From the NCBI GenBank assembly GCA_029881635.1, contig JAOUMG010000179.1:1-5441 (forward strand): 5,441 bases of DNA, written 5' to 3'. Source of the DNA: Paracoccaceae bacterium. Its GTDB lineage: Bacteria; Pseudomonadota; Alphaproteobacteria; Rhodobacterales; Rhodobacteraceae. This document shows positions 1 to 4,858 of the stretch, piece after piece. Each line of letters starts with the position of its first letter. The first letter of the stretch is position 1. The translations under genes were made by a program, and so were the position numbers. The notes beneath the pieces are model-generated. The model did no database searches and had not been told where the DNA came from. It worked only from the letters and a program-made list of their open reading frames with translations.

Positions 1-43
1 CGTTGAAGAAGGCGACTGCCTGCAATTCGAACAAATCGTCTTT

Positions 44-127
44 TGGTACCCGAGGTCGGACTCGAACCGACAAGCCTTGCGGCGGGGGATTTTGAATCCC
101 CTGCGTCTACCATTCCGCCACTCGGGC
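44..127 (-). tRNA. tRNA-Leu, anticodon CAA
   Basis: This is a complete leucine tRNA read on the minus strand, decoding UUG codons. The acceptor stem GCCCGAG (127-121) pairs with CTCGGGU, giving a G-U pair at the first position, and is followed by A73 and a genomically encoded CCA at 46-44. The anticodon stem GGGGA/TCCCC (101-97 with 89-85) closes a seven-base loop TTCAAAA, which puts the anticodon CAA at 94-92. The T arm carries the standard GGTTCGAGTCC. The roughly 84-base length fits a class II tRNA with a long variable arm (CGCCGCAAGGCTTG region). It lies 56 bases downstream of the metallopeptidase gene on the same strand but appears to have its own promoter. The sequence beyond its 3' end (1-43) shows no recognisable gene or clear terminator. 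Confidence 0.97.
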
Positions 128-139
128 AACGCAAAAAAC

Positions 140-168
140 GCTTTACCGTCCTCTCCTCACCATGACAA
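140..168 (-). promoter_or_regulatory. Candidate promoter of tRNA-Leu
   Basis: On the minus strand, TTGTCA (168-163; five of six bases of TTGACA) is followed after exactly 17 bases by TAAAGC (145-140; three of six bases of TATAAT). The predicted start would be near 133, about six bases before the mature tRNA 5' end, which suits a tRNA gene with a short leader trimmed by RNase P. It lies in the 56-base gap behind the metallopeptidase stop codon. It is inferred from motif and position only; the -10 match is weak. Confidence 0.4.
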
Positions 169-183
169 GCGCTTTGAAGGCGA

Positions 184-1035
184 TCAAAGGCTGCGCGCTG
201 AAAAAGTGTCACAAGCGCTAATGGATCCGGATTCAAATCCATTGGCGAACCAGCGTTGCCGCTGTTCTGATGTGCCATGGGTAAACGTATGAGGCATCGG
301 CCTCTGCCCGGCATTGCGCTGCAATGTGTCGTCACCGATCTGTTTGGCGGCATTCATCGCTTCGGCGATATCGCCACGCTCGATGCTTCCGAATTTCTCA
401 TCGGCATAGCGCGCCCAGACCCCTGAGAAGCAATCCGCCTGTAATTCGATGCGCACCGATATGGCGTTGGACTCTTCCGTCGAGGATTGTTGGCGCACCT
501 GGTTGGCCTTGCCCAGGATGCCCAGTTCGTTTTGTACATGATGCGCGATCTCATGGGCGACGACATAGGCCGCGGCAAAATCGCCCTTTGCCCCAAGCCG
601 CCGTTCCAGCGTCACAAAGAAATCGGTGTCCAGATAGGCCTTCTTGTCCAGCGGGCAATAAAACGGACCTGTGGCACCCGACGCACCGCCACAGGGCGAT
701 TGGGTTGATTGCTTGAACAAGACAAGCGTCGCTGGGGAATAGTCCCTATCCAGGTCGCGGCGAAAAATTTCGGTCCAGATTTCTTCTGTATCGGCAAGCG
801 TCACGGACACGAACTGGCCAGCGTTCTTGTCGGCTTCGCTCAGCGGCACGTCACTCTGGACACTTCCCCCGGATCGGCCCGGGTCATTCAGCAACGGCGT
901 CACATCAATACCCAGCGCATAGCCGATCAGCAAAACCGCAATCAGACCGACACCGCCAATGCCCCCCGCCCTGCCCGCACCCATCCGGCGTCTGTCTTCA
1001 ACATTGCCGCTGCCGCGGCGCCCCCGCCATTTCAT
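184..1035 (-). CDS. Membrane-anchored neutral zinc metallopeptidase, YpfJ family
   Basis: The 283-residue protein belongs to the YpfJ/KPN_02809 putative neutral zinc metallopeptidase family (Pfam Zn_peptidase). A basic N terminus with the family's WRGRR...NVEDRR pattern (residues 3-17) precedes one glycine-rich hydrophobic segment (about 24-43), so the catalytic part is probably held on the outer side of the inner membrane. The zinc site HEIAH is at 161-165, with a downstream ELQAD helix (197-201) likely to supply the third ligand. Cysteines at 115 and 127 flank the GPFYCP region and could form a disulfide. The family's C-terminal GTSEQRQRWFANGFESG and CDTF blocks are present. The start is the ATG at 1035, which has GGAG eight bases upstream; a GTG three codons earlier (1044) overlaps that GGAG and is less likely. 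The physiological substrate of this family is not established, so only a proteolytic role is inferred. Family assignment is secure and length is normal. Confidence 0.93.
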   Translation of the reverse strand: MKWRGRRGSGNVEDRRRMGAGRAGGIGGVGLIAVLLIGYALGIDVTPLLNDPGRSGGSVQSDVPLSEADKNAGQFVSVTLADTEEIWTEIFRRDLDRDYSPATLVLFKQSTQSPCGGASGATGPFYCPLDKKAYLDTDFFVTLERRLGAKGDFAAAYVVAHEIAHHVQNELGILGKANQVRQQSSTEESNAISVRIELQADCFSGVWARYADEKFGSIERGDIAEAMNAAKQIGDDTLQRNAGQRPMPHTFTHGTSEQRQRWFANGFESGSISACDTFSARSL

Positions 1036-1043
1036 GAAACACA

Positions 1044-1047
1044 CTCC
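1044..1047 (-). promoter_or_regulatory. Ribosome binding site of the metallopeptidase gene
   Basis: GGAG (minus strand, 1047-1044) lies eight bases before the ATG at 1035. It decides the start: the alternative GTG at 1044 shares a base with this motif, and the family's N-terminal KWRGRR block begins directly after the ATG at 1035. Confidence 0.7.
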
Positions 1048-1111
1048 ACGCTGCTGAATTCCTGACAGTACACTAACCTGTTACGGGGCACTGCGAAAAG
1101 CCCTCAGGTGC

Positions 1112-1140
1112 TTGACGCCACGGCTGCGCCATGGCCTAAG
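1112..1140 (+). promoter_or_regulatory. Candidate promoter of the yqaA-like/dsbB pair
   Basis: TTGACG (1112-1117; five of six bases of the -35 consensus, within CTTGACGC) is followed after 17 bases by CCTAAG (1135-1140), a weak -10. Transcription would begin near 1147, leaving a leader of about 21 bases before the ATG at 1168. The site lies inside the possible upstream extension of the reading frame (to a GTG at 1108), which argues for the later start. It is based on motif and spacing only. Confidence 0.38.
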
Positions 1141-1167
1141 GGCGGCGGTCAGTTTCAGGCAGGCAAT

Positions 1168-1746
1168 ATGATCCGCGCGTTATACAACTGGACGATCCGT
1201 CTGGCAGAACACCCAAAGGCACTTTGGGCTCTTGCCGGGGTATCCTTTACCGAAAGCTCCTTCTTTCCCATCCCACCGGATGTGCTGATGATCCCGATGG
1301 TGATCGCGCGCCCTTCGCGGGCCTGGGTCATCGCGACCGTGGCGCTGATTTTTTCAGTTTTGGGCGGTCTTTTTGGTTATTTTATCGGGGCGGTTCTATT
1401 TGAAAGCATCGGCCAGCCAATCCTTGATTTCTACGGCAAGGCCGAAGCGGGTGAAAAATTCGCCAATCACTTCAACAGCTACGGCGCCTGGGCAGTTTTG
1501 ATCGCCGGTGTTACGCCGTTTCCGTTCAAAGTCATCACGATCCTTTCGGGTTGGACGGGCCTTTCGCTGCCCATCTTCATTGTCTCCGCCATCGTCGCGC
1601 GGGCCTTGCGCTTTTTCATCGTTGCCGGACTCTTGTGGAAATTCGGCCCGCCAGTGCGTGAATTCATCGAACGGCGCCTCGGCCTGATGTTCACCATTGG
1701 AATGGTGCTGCTGCTCGGCGGGTTTGCGGCGGTGAAATGGCTATGA
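1168..1746 (+). CDS. YqaA-type inner-membrane protein of the DedA/VTT (SNARE-associated) superfamily
   Basis: The 192-residue integral membrane protein matches the YqaA branch of the DedA/VTT superfamily. Members are polytopic inner-membrane proteins; some superfamily members act in lipid transport or membrane homeostasis, but the role of YqaA proteins is not established. Visible signatures are the ESSFFPIPPD block (residues 29-38), whose glutamate and prolines mark the first re-entrant hairpin, a glycine-rich GGLFGYFIG segment (66-74), the second re-entrant TPFPFKVITILSG block (116-128) and an arginine in ARALRFF (144-150). Hydrophobic spans are near 52-77, 106-128, 133-157 and 172-189. I place the start at the ATG at 1168 because homologues begin with a MxxxLYxWT-type N terminus and AGG motifs lie just upstream (1157-1163); the frame stays open back to a GTG at 1108, but those 20 residues do not look like the family. 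The stop overlaps the start of the dsbB-like gene, so the two are probably co-transcribed and translationally coupled. Confidence 0.88.
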   Translation: MIRALYNWTIRLAEHPKALWALAGVSFTESSFFPIPPDVLMIPMVIARPSRAWVIATVALIFSVLGGLFGYFIGAVLFESIGQPILDFYGKAEAGEKFANHFNSYGAWAVLIAGVTPFPFKVITILSGWTGLSLPIFIVSAIVARALRFFIVAGLLWKFGPPVREFIERRLGLMFTIGMVLLLGGFAAVKWL

Positions 1747-2201
1747 TGAACCGAACGCAGCTCATTCTTCTGGCCGCAGGTGGATCACTGGCCCTTTTGG
1801 TCGGCGCCTTTTTCTTTCAGGCGCTGGGCTATTCCCCGTGCAAACTCTGCCTCTGGCAGCGTTGGCCACATGCGGCAGCTATCCTGATCGGGCTTCTGGC
1901 TATCAAGATGTCGGGTCGCTGGCTGGCCTATGCCGGGGCGCTGGCGGCAGCGACATCGGGCGCTTTGGGCATTTATCACAGCGGCGTTGAACTGAAATGG
2001 TGGCAGGGTCCAAACACCTGCACCTCCGGCGGCGGGCTCGAAATGTCCACCGACGATCTGCTCAACCAGATCATGGCGGCACCGCTGGTGCGCTGCGACG
2101 AAATCGCCTGGGCCTTTGCCGGTCTGTCGATGGCAACGTGGAACGCAATACTTTCCTTCATCCTCGCGGGTATCTGGCTCGTGGCGGCCAAAAGGGCCTG
2201 A
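1737..2201 (+). CDS. Disulfide bond formation protein B (DsbB family)
   Basis: This four-helix inner-membrane protein of the DsbB family would reoxidise periplasmic DsbA-type thiol oxidases and pass electrons to quinone. The first redox pair is C35-C38 in PCKLCLWQRWP, with the family's QR-P signature straight after it. The second periplasmic pair is C95 in WWQGPNTC and C120 in VRCDE, so all four working cysteines are present. Hydrophobic spans lie near residues 8-28, 43-58, 64-80 and 132-150, and 154 residues is normal for the family. The start is uncertain: ATGs occur at 1737, 1743 and 1746. The first overlaps the upstream gene by 10 bases, the second gives an ATGA overlap with its stop, and the third a TGATG overlap. 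A purine-rich GGCGGTG stretch lies upstream near 1728. Any of these implies coupling to the yqaA-like gene. No DsbA gene is in the window, so the partner must be encoded elsewhere. The DsbB assignment is strong. Confidence 0.93.
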   Translation: MAMMNRTQLILLAAGGSLALLVGAFFFQALGYSPCKLCLWQRWPHAAAILIGLLAIKMSGRWLAYAGALAAATSGALGIYHSGVELKWWQGPNTCTSGGGLEMSTDDLLNQIMAAPLVRCDEIAWAFAGLSMATWNAILSFILAGIWLVAAKRA

Positions 2202-2207
2202 CCAGCG

Positions 2208-2639
2208 TCAGCGCCGCCCCGCGCGCCGTGTCGTCAGCATCAAGCTCGTTTCACTGGAGGCCACGCCATCCAGACCGCGTATGCGCGCCAGAACCGCGTC
2301 GAACTCCTCCAGTGTTCGGGCCCCGATTTCAGCGATCAGATCCCAACGGCCATTGGTGGAATGTACCGCCTGCACTTCGGGATACCCCGCCAGTCGCGCG
2401 GTAATGCGCTCCGCCCCGCGCCCTTCGACCCCGATCATCATCAACCCGCGAACCGGTTGGGCCATCACGTCGCCACGGGTCAGCACGGTAAAGCCCTGGA
2501 TTTCGCCGCTGGCGACCAATCGCTCCATCCGCGCCCGAACGGTCGCCCGGGCCAATCCCATTTCCGCCGCCAGCACCGAAAGAGCCGCCCGGCCATCACG
2601 CCTCAGCGCTGCGATCAGGCGTTCATCGACATTGTCCAT
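2208..2639 (-). CDS. Lrp/AsnC-family transcriptional regulator, probably controls the divergent arginase operon
   Basis: The 143-residue regulator has the standard Lrp/AsnC architecture and size. It opens with the typical MDNVDERLIAALRRDGRA, then a helix-turn-helix at about residues 20-41 (LSVLAAEMGLARATVRARM), a short linker, and a C-terminal RAM ligand-binding and oligomerisation domain (about 64-138) containing the family's GRWDL motif (97-101) and the TSLMLTTRR final strand. Such proteins bind DNA as dimers or higher oligomers and respond to amino acids. It starts at an ATG with AAGGTG (2650-2645) five bases upstream. It is transcribed divergently from arginase and ornithine cyclodeaminase across a 129-base AT-rich gap, the usual layout for a local Lrp-type activator of amino-acid breakdown. 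Its role as the arginine/ornithine-responsive regulator of that operon is inferred from position. Its stop lies six bases from the convergent dsbB stop, leaving no room for a dedicated terminator. Confidence 0.92.
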   Translation of the reverse strand: MDNVDERLIAALRRDGRAALSVLAAEMGLARATVRARMERLVASGEIQGFTVLTRGDVMAQPVRGLMMIGVEGRGAERITARLAGYPEVQAVHSTNGRWDLIAEIGARTLEEFDAVLARIRGLDGVASSETSLMLTTRRAGRR

Positions 2640-2668
2640 AATGGCACCTTTTATTGCCGCTTCGATAA

Positions 2669-2674
2669 ATCATA
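2669..2674 (-). promoter_or_regulatory. Candidate -10 element for the Lrp/AsnC gene
   Basis: TATGAT on the minus strand (2674-2669) matches five of six bases of TATAAT and would start transcription near 2662, about 22 bases before the regulator's ATG. No good -35 sits at the right distance. It lies within a helical turn or so of the candidate arginase -10, so both promoters could be controlled by one bound protein. Confidence 0.3.
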
Positions 2675-2682
2675 TAGGCATT

Positions 2683-2697
2683 TTGATAATTTTGCTG
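2683..2697 (+). promoter_or_regulatory. Lrp-like operator in the divergent control region, overlapping a candidate -10 of the arginase operon
   Basis: The 15-mer TTGATAATTTTGCTG agrees with 13 of 15 positions of the degenerate E. coli Lrp consensus YAGHAWATTWTDCTR, differing at positions 2 and 5. It contains GATAAT (2685-2690), a five-of-six match to a -10 box with no good -35 upstream, as expected of a promoter that depends on an activator. It sits between the divergent regulator and arginase genes. The consensus is recalled from the E. coli literature and is AT-rich, so chance matches in such DNA are not rare, and this alphaproteobacterial regulator could prefer another sequence. Confidence 0.4.
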
Positions 2698-2756
2698 CTA
2701 TTTTTTGTCGCAGATTGGCAAGAGATTGCTTCTTAACTTCTATCCATGCCCAAGAA

Positions 2757-2762
2757 GAGAGG
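2757..2762 (+). promoter_or_regulatory. Ribosome binding site of arginase
   Basis: GAGAGG (2757-2762) lies six bases before the ATG at 2769. It fixes the arginase start even though the reading frame stays open upstream as far as 2361, through the control region and the antisense strand of the Lrp/AsnC gene. Confidence 0.75.
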
Positions 2763-2768
2763 CCCGCA

Positions 2769-3695
2769 ATGACATCCCCTTGTATCCTGATCGGCGCCCC
2801 GATCGATTCCGGCCAGAAACGCGAAGGCTGCCTGATGGGCCCCGCCGCCTACAGGGTTGCGGGCCTGCAGCGCAGCCTCGAAGATCTCGGGCGCAAGGTC
2901 ATCGACAAGGGTGACCTCAAACTCGGCGATCTGCGCGACGTCAGCTGCGACAATCCGGCGGTCCATCACCTCGCTGAAACCGTCGCCTGGACAGAGGCAC
3001 TGTCAGCGGCAGGCGAAAAGGCCATGGCCAAAGGCTTTCCGATTTTCCTAGGTGGCGATCATTCGCTTTCGCTCGGGTCGGTTGCTGGTGTTGCCCGGCA
3101 CGCCAAGGCCATCAATCGCCCGCTTTTCGTGCTCTGGCTTGATGCGCATTCCGACTATCATACCCCGATGACTACCCAGTCGGGCAACCTGCACGGCACC
3201 CCGGTGGCCTATATCGCCGGACGTGCCGGTTTTGACGCCTTTCCGCCCTTCCCGGCCCCGGTTGCGCCTGAACGTCTGTGCCTTTATGGCATCCGCTCGG
3301 TGGACAGTGCCGAACATGCAGGACTGCTGGAATCCGATGCCACCATCTGCGACATGCGGGTTCTCGACGAACGCGGCATCGTGGCGCCCTTGCGTGAATT
3401 TCTCGATACCGTGCAGGCGGCAAATGGCCTGCTGCATGTATCTCTCGATGTCGATTTCCTCGACCCGACCATCGCCCCTGCCGTGGGCACCACTGTTCCG
3501 GGCGGCATCACCTTTCGTGAGGCGCATCTGGTGATGGAATACCTCCATGAAAGCGGGCTTGTCACCTCGCTCGACCTTGTGGAACTGAACCCCTTCCTTG
3601 ATGAACGCGGCCGCACCGCCCGCCTGATGGTCGAACTTGTCGGCTCGCTCATGGGCCGCAAGGTGTTTGACCGCCCTACCCGCAGTTTTGGTTAA
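2769..3695 (+). CDS. rocF: Arginase (L-arginine amidinohydrolase)
   Basis: The 308-residue enzyme of the arginase/ureohydrolase family hydrolyses L-arginine to L-ornithine and urea with a binuclear manganese centre in the cytoplasm. All six expected metal ligands are visible: H98 in GGDHS, D125, H127 and D129 in DAHSD, and D227 and D229 in SLDVD. Also conserved by alignment to rat arginase I are the catalytic-site H142 (SGNLHG), S138 and N140, D179 and E182 (SVDSAE), T241 and E272 (VELNP). The SGNLHG segment and following ELNP block favour arginase over agmatinase. One departure is H131 where the mammalian enzyme has the carboxylate-contacting asparagine (DAHSDYHTP against DAHxDxNTP). Length is normal. 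The next gene follows after 10 bases and consumes the product ornithine, which strongly supports the substrate call. The symbol follows the usual naming; arcA is used for the same gene in Agrobacterium. Confidence 0.93.
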   Translation: MTSPCILIGAPIDSGQKREGCLMGPAAYRVAGLQRSLEDLGRKVIDKGDLKLGDLRDVSCDNPAVHHLAETVAWTEALSAAGEKAMAKGFPIFLGGDHSLSLGSVAGVARHAKAINRPLFVLWLDAHSDYHTPMTTQSGNLHGTPVAYIAGRAGFDAFPPFPAPVAPERLCLYGIRSVDSAEHAGLLESDATICDMRVLDERGIVAPLREFLDTVQAANGLLHVSLDVDFLDPTIAPAVGTTVPGGITFREAHLVMEYLHESGLVTSLDLVELNPFLDERGRTARLMVELVGSLMGRKVFDRPTRSFG

Positions 3696-3705
3696 AGAGA
3701 ACAAG

Positions 3706-4740
3706 ATGGAACACCTCAACATTGTCCCCTTTGTCAGCGTCGACAACATGATGAAGCTTGTGCTTCACATCGGCCCGGAACAGGTCATGGCCGACATCGC
3801 CACCTATATTGAAAGCGATTTCCGCCGTTGGGAAAGCTTTGACAAGACCCCGCGCGTCGCGTCCCATTCAAAGGTCGGGGTGATCGAACTTATGCCCACC
3901 TCGGATGGTGAGATGTACGGGTTCAAATATGTGAATGGCCACCCCAAGAACACCAAGGAGGGGCTCCAGACCGTCACCGCCTTTGGTCTTCTGGCCGAGG
4001 TTGATACCGGTTATCCGATCCTTTTGACCGAAATGACCATCCTGACGGCGCTGCGCACGGCGGCCATGTCGGCACTGGCGGCGAAATACCTCGCACCGAA
4101 GGATGCCAAGGTCATGGCGATGATCGGCAACGGCGCGCAATCCGAATTCCAGGCACTGGCGTTCAAAGCCATCTGCGGCGTGACTGAGGTGCGGTTGTTC
4201 GACATCGATCCGGCCGCCACCGGGAAATGCGCCGCCAACCTTGCAGGCTCCGGACTGAAGATCACCGCCTGCAAAACGCCCGAAGAGGCGATTGAAACTG
4301 CGGCTATCATAACCACCGTGACCGCCGACAAACAGAATGCCACGATCCTGACCGACAACATGGTCGGCGCCGGTGTTCATATCAACGCCATCGGTGGCGA
4401 TTGCCCCGGCAAGACCGAGCTTCACCGCGATATCCTGCTGCGCTCGGGCATCTTTGTCGAATACCCGCCTCAGACCCGCATCGAAGGAGAAATCCAGCAG
4501 CTTGACCCCGACCATCCGGTCACCGAACTTTGGCAGGTCATCACCGGTGCGGCCACCGGTCGGCAGAATGCCCGCCAGATCACCCTGTTTGATTCCGTCG
4601 GCTTCGCGATCGAGGATTTTTCGGCCCTGCGCTACATCCACGACAAACTGAAAACCCTGCCCTTCAGCGACCCGCTTGACATGATCGCCGACCCCGATGA
4701 CCCGCGCGATCTCTACGGCATGCTGCTGCGGGCAAAATGA
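3706..4740 (+). CDS. ocd: Ornithine cyclodeaminase
   Basis: The 344-residue enzyme of the ornithine cyclodeaminase/mu-crystallin family converts L-ornithine to L-proline and ammonia with bound NAD(H) in the cytoplasm. Its length is close to that of the Pseudomonas putida enzyme (about 350). Visible features are the ELMPTSDGEMYGFKYVNGHP substrate region (residues 61-80; K74 is the likely active-site lysine), R117 in the LRTAAMSALAAKYLA helix, the Rossmann fingerprint GNGAQSE (141-147) ending in an acidic FDID strand (165-168) that suits NAD, and the family-diagnostic GGDCPGKTEL (230-239), whose D232 corresponds to the catalytic aspartate. This DCPGKTEL block separates true ornithine cyclodeaminases from the alanine dehydrogenase, ketimine reductase and ectoine-utilisation relatives. 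It starts at an ATG with AAAGAGA upstream, 10 bases after the arginase stop, so the two form an operon that takes arginine to proline. The frame is open further upstream inside arginase, but that stretch is not family-like. Confidence 0.95.
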   Translation: MEHLNIVPFVSVDNMMKLVLHIGPEQVMADIATYIESDFRRWESFDKTPRVASHSKVGVIELMPTSDGEMYGFKYVNGHPKNTKEGLQTVTAFGLLAEVDTGYPILLTEMTILTALRTAAMSALAAKYLAPKDAKVMAMIGNGAQSEFQALAFKAICGVTEVRLFDIDPAATGKCAANLAGSGLKITACKTPEEAIETAAIITTVTADKQNATILTDNMVGAGVHINAIGGDCPGKTELHRDILLRSGIFVEYPPQTRIEGEIQQLDPDHPVTELWQVITGAATGRQNARQITLFDSVGFAIEDFSALRYIHDKLKTLPFSDPLDMIADPDDPRDLYGMLLRAK

Positions 4741-4778
4741 ATCTGCCGCATTAGGATCGAGCGGGCAGGAAGGCTCTC

Positions 4779-4810
4779 GGCGGTTCGGAGACAGAAGTCC
4801 CCGAACCGCC
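4779..4810 (+). terminator. Strong hairpin after ornithine cyclodeaminase; probable terminator lacking a U-tract
   Basis: GGCGGTTCGGAGAC (4779-4792) pairs with GTCCCCGAACCGCC (4797-4810) as a 14-bp stem with one A-C mismatch and an AGAA loop. The outer 10 pairs are perfect. It begins 38 bases after the ocd stop and ends 48 bases before guaA. No T-run follows on either strand, so a classical intrinsic terminator is not certain; it could be a U-tract-poor terminator, an mRNA 3'-end stabiliser, or an element of the guaA leader. A weaker CTGCCGC/GCGGGCAG hairpin with a bulge lies just before it (4743-4768). Confidence 0.6.
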
Positions 4811-4822
4811 CGCCAATCACCC

Positions 4823-4851
4823 TTGCGCTAGCTGGGGCAAGGCACTATTCC
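4823..4851 (+). promoter_or_regulatory. Candidate guaA promoter giving a leaderless message
   Basis: TTGCGC (4823-4828) and TATTCC (4846-4851) are separated by 17 bases and share three of six bases each with the consensus hexamers. The initiation point expected about seven bases past the -10 falls at 4858-4859, the A of the guaA ATG itself. The match is weak and the call rests on geometry together with the missing ribosome binding site. Confidence 0.3.
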
Positions 4852-4858
4852 CGCGCCC

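Noticed and set aside
1..43. Possible end or start of another gene at the left edge
   Set aside because: Only 43 bases are available, with no start codon, ribosome binding site or recognisable peptide on either strand.
44..60. The 3' end of the tRNA-Leu gene as an integrated-element attachment site
   Set aside because: tRNA 3' ends are common integration targets, but no integrase, duplicated tRNA end or compositional shift is visible in the window.
131..175. Possible terminator made of CGCTTT and AAGCG near the tRNA
   Set aside because: The arms are five bases long with a loop of more than 20 bases and no convincing T-run in the right place.
1060..1082. Imperfect dyad ACAG...CTGT in the divergent gap between the peptidase and yqaA-like genes, considered as an operator
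   Set aside because: Only the outer four bases of each arm and a stray central position are symmetric, and no regulator gene lies nearby; indistinguishable from chance.
2116..2736. A 206-codon plus-strand open frame over the end of dsbB and the antisense of the Lrp/AsnC gene
   Set aside because: It is arginine- and serine-rich with no domain, and conflicts with two well-supported genes.
2361..2768. Upstream extension of the arginase reading frame (136 extra codons)
   Set aside because: It runs through the antisense of the Lrp/AsnC gene and the AT-rich control region. The arginase family begins at the ATG at 2769, which has a good ribosome binding site.
3048..3749. A 233-codon minus-strand open frame opposite arginase
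   Set aside because: It overlaps the conserved arginase metal-site region and the start of ocd, and its product resembles no family.
3868..4641. A 257-codon open frame on the minus strand, antisense to ornithine cyclodeaminase
   Set aside because: The plus strand encodes an unmistakable full-length ornithine cyclodeaminase. The antisense translation has no recognisable domain and is a by-product of GC-rich codon bias.
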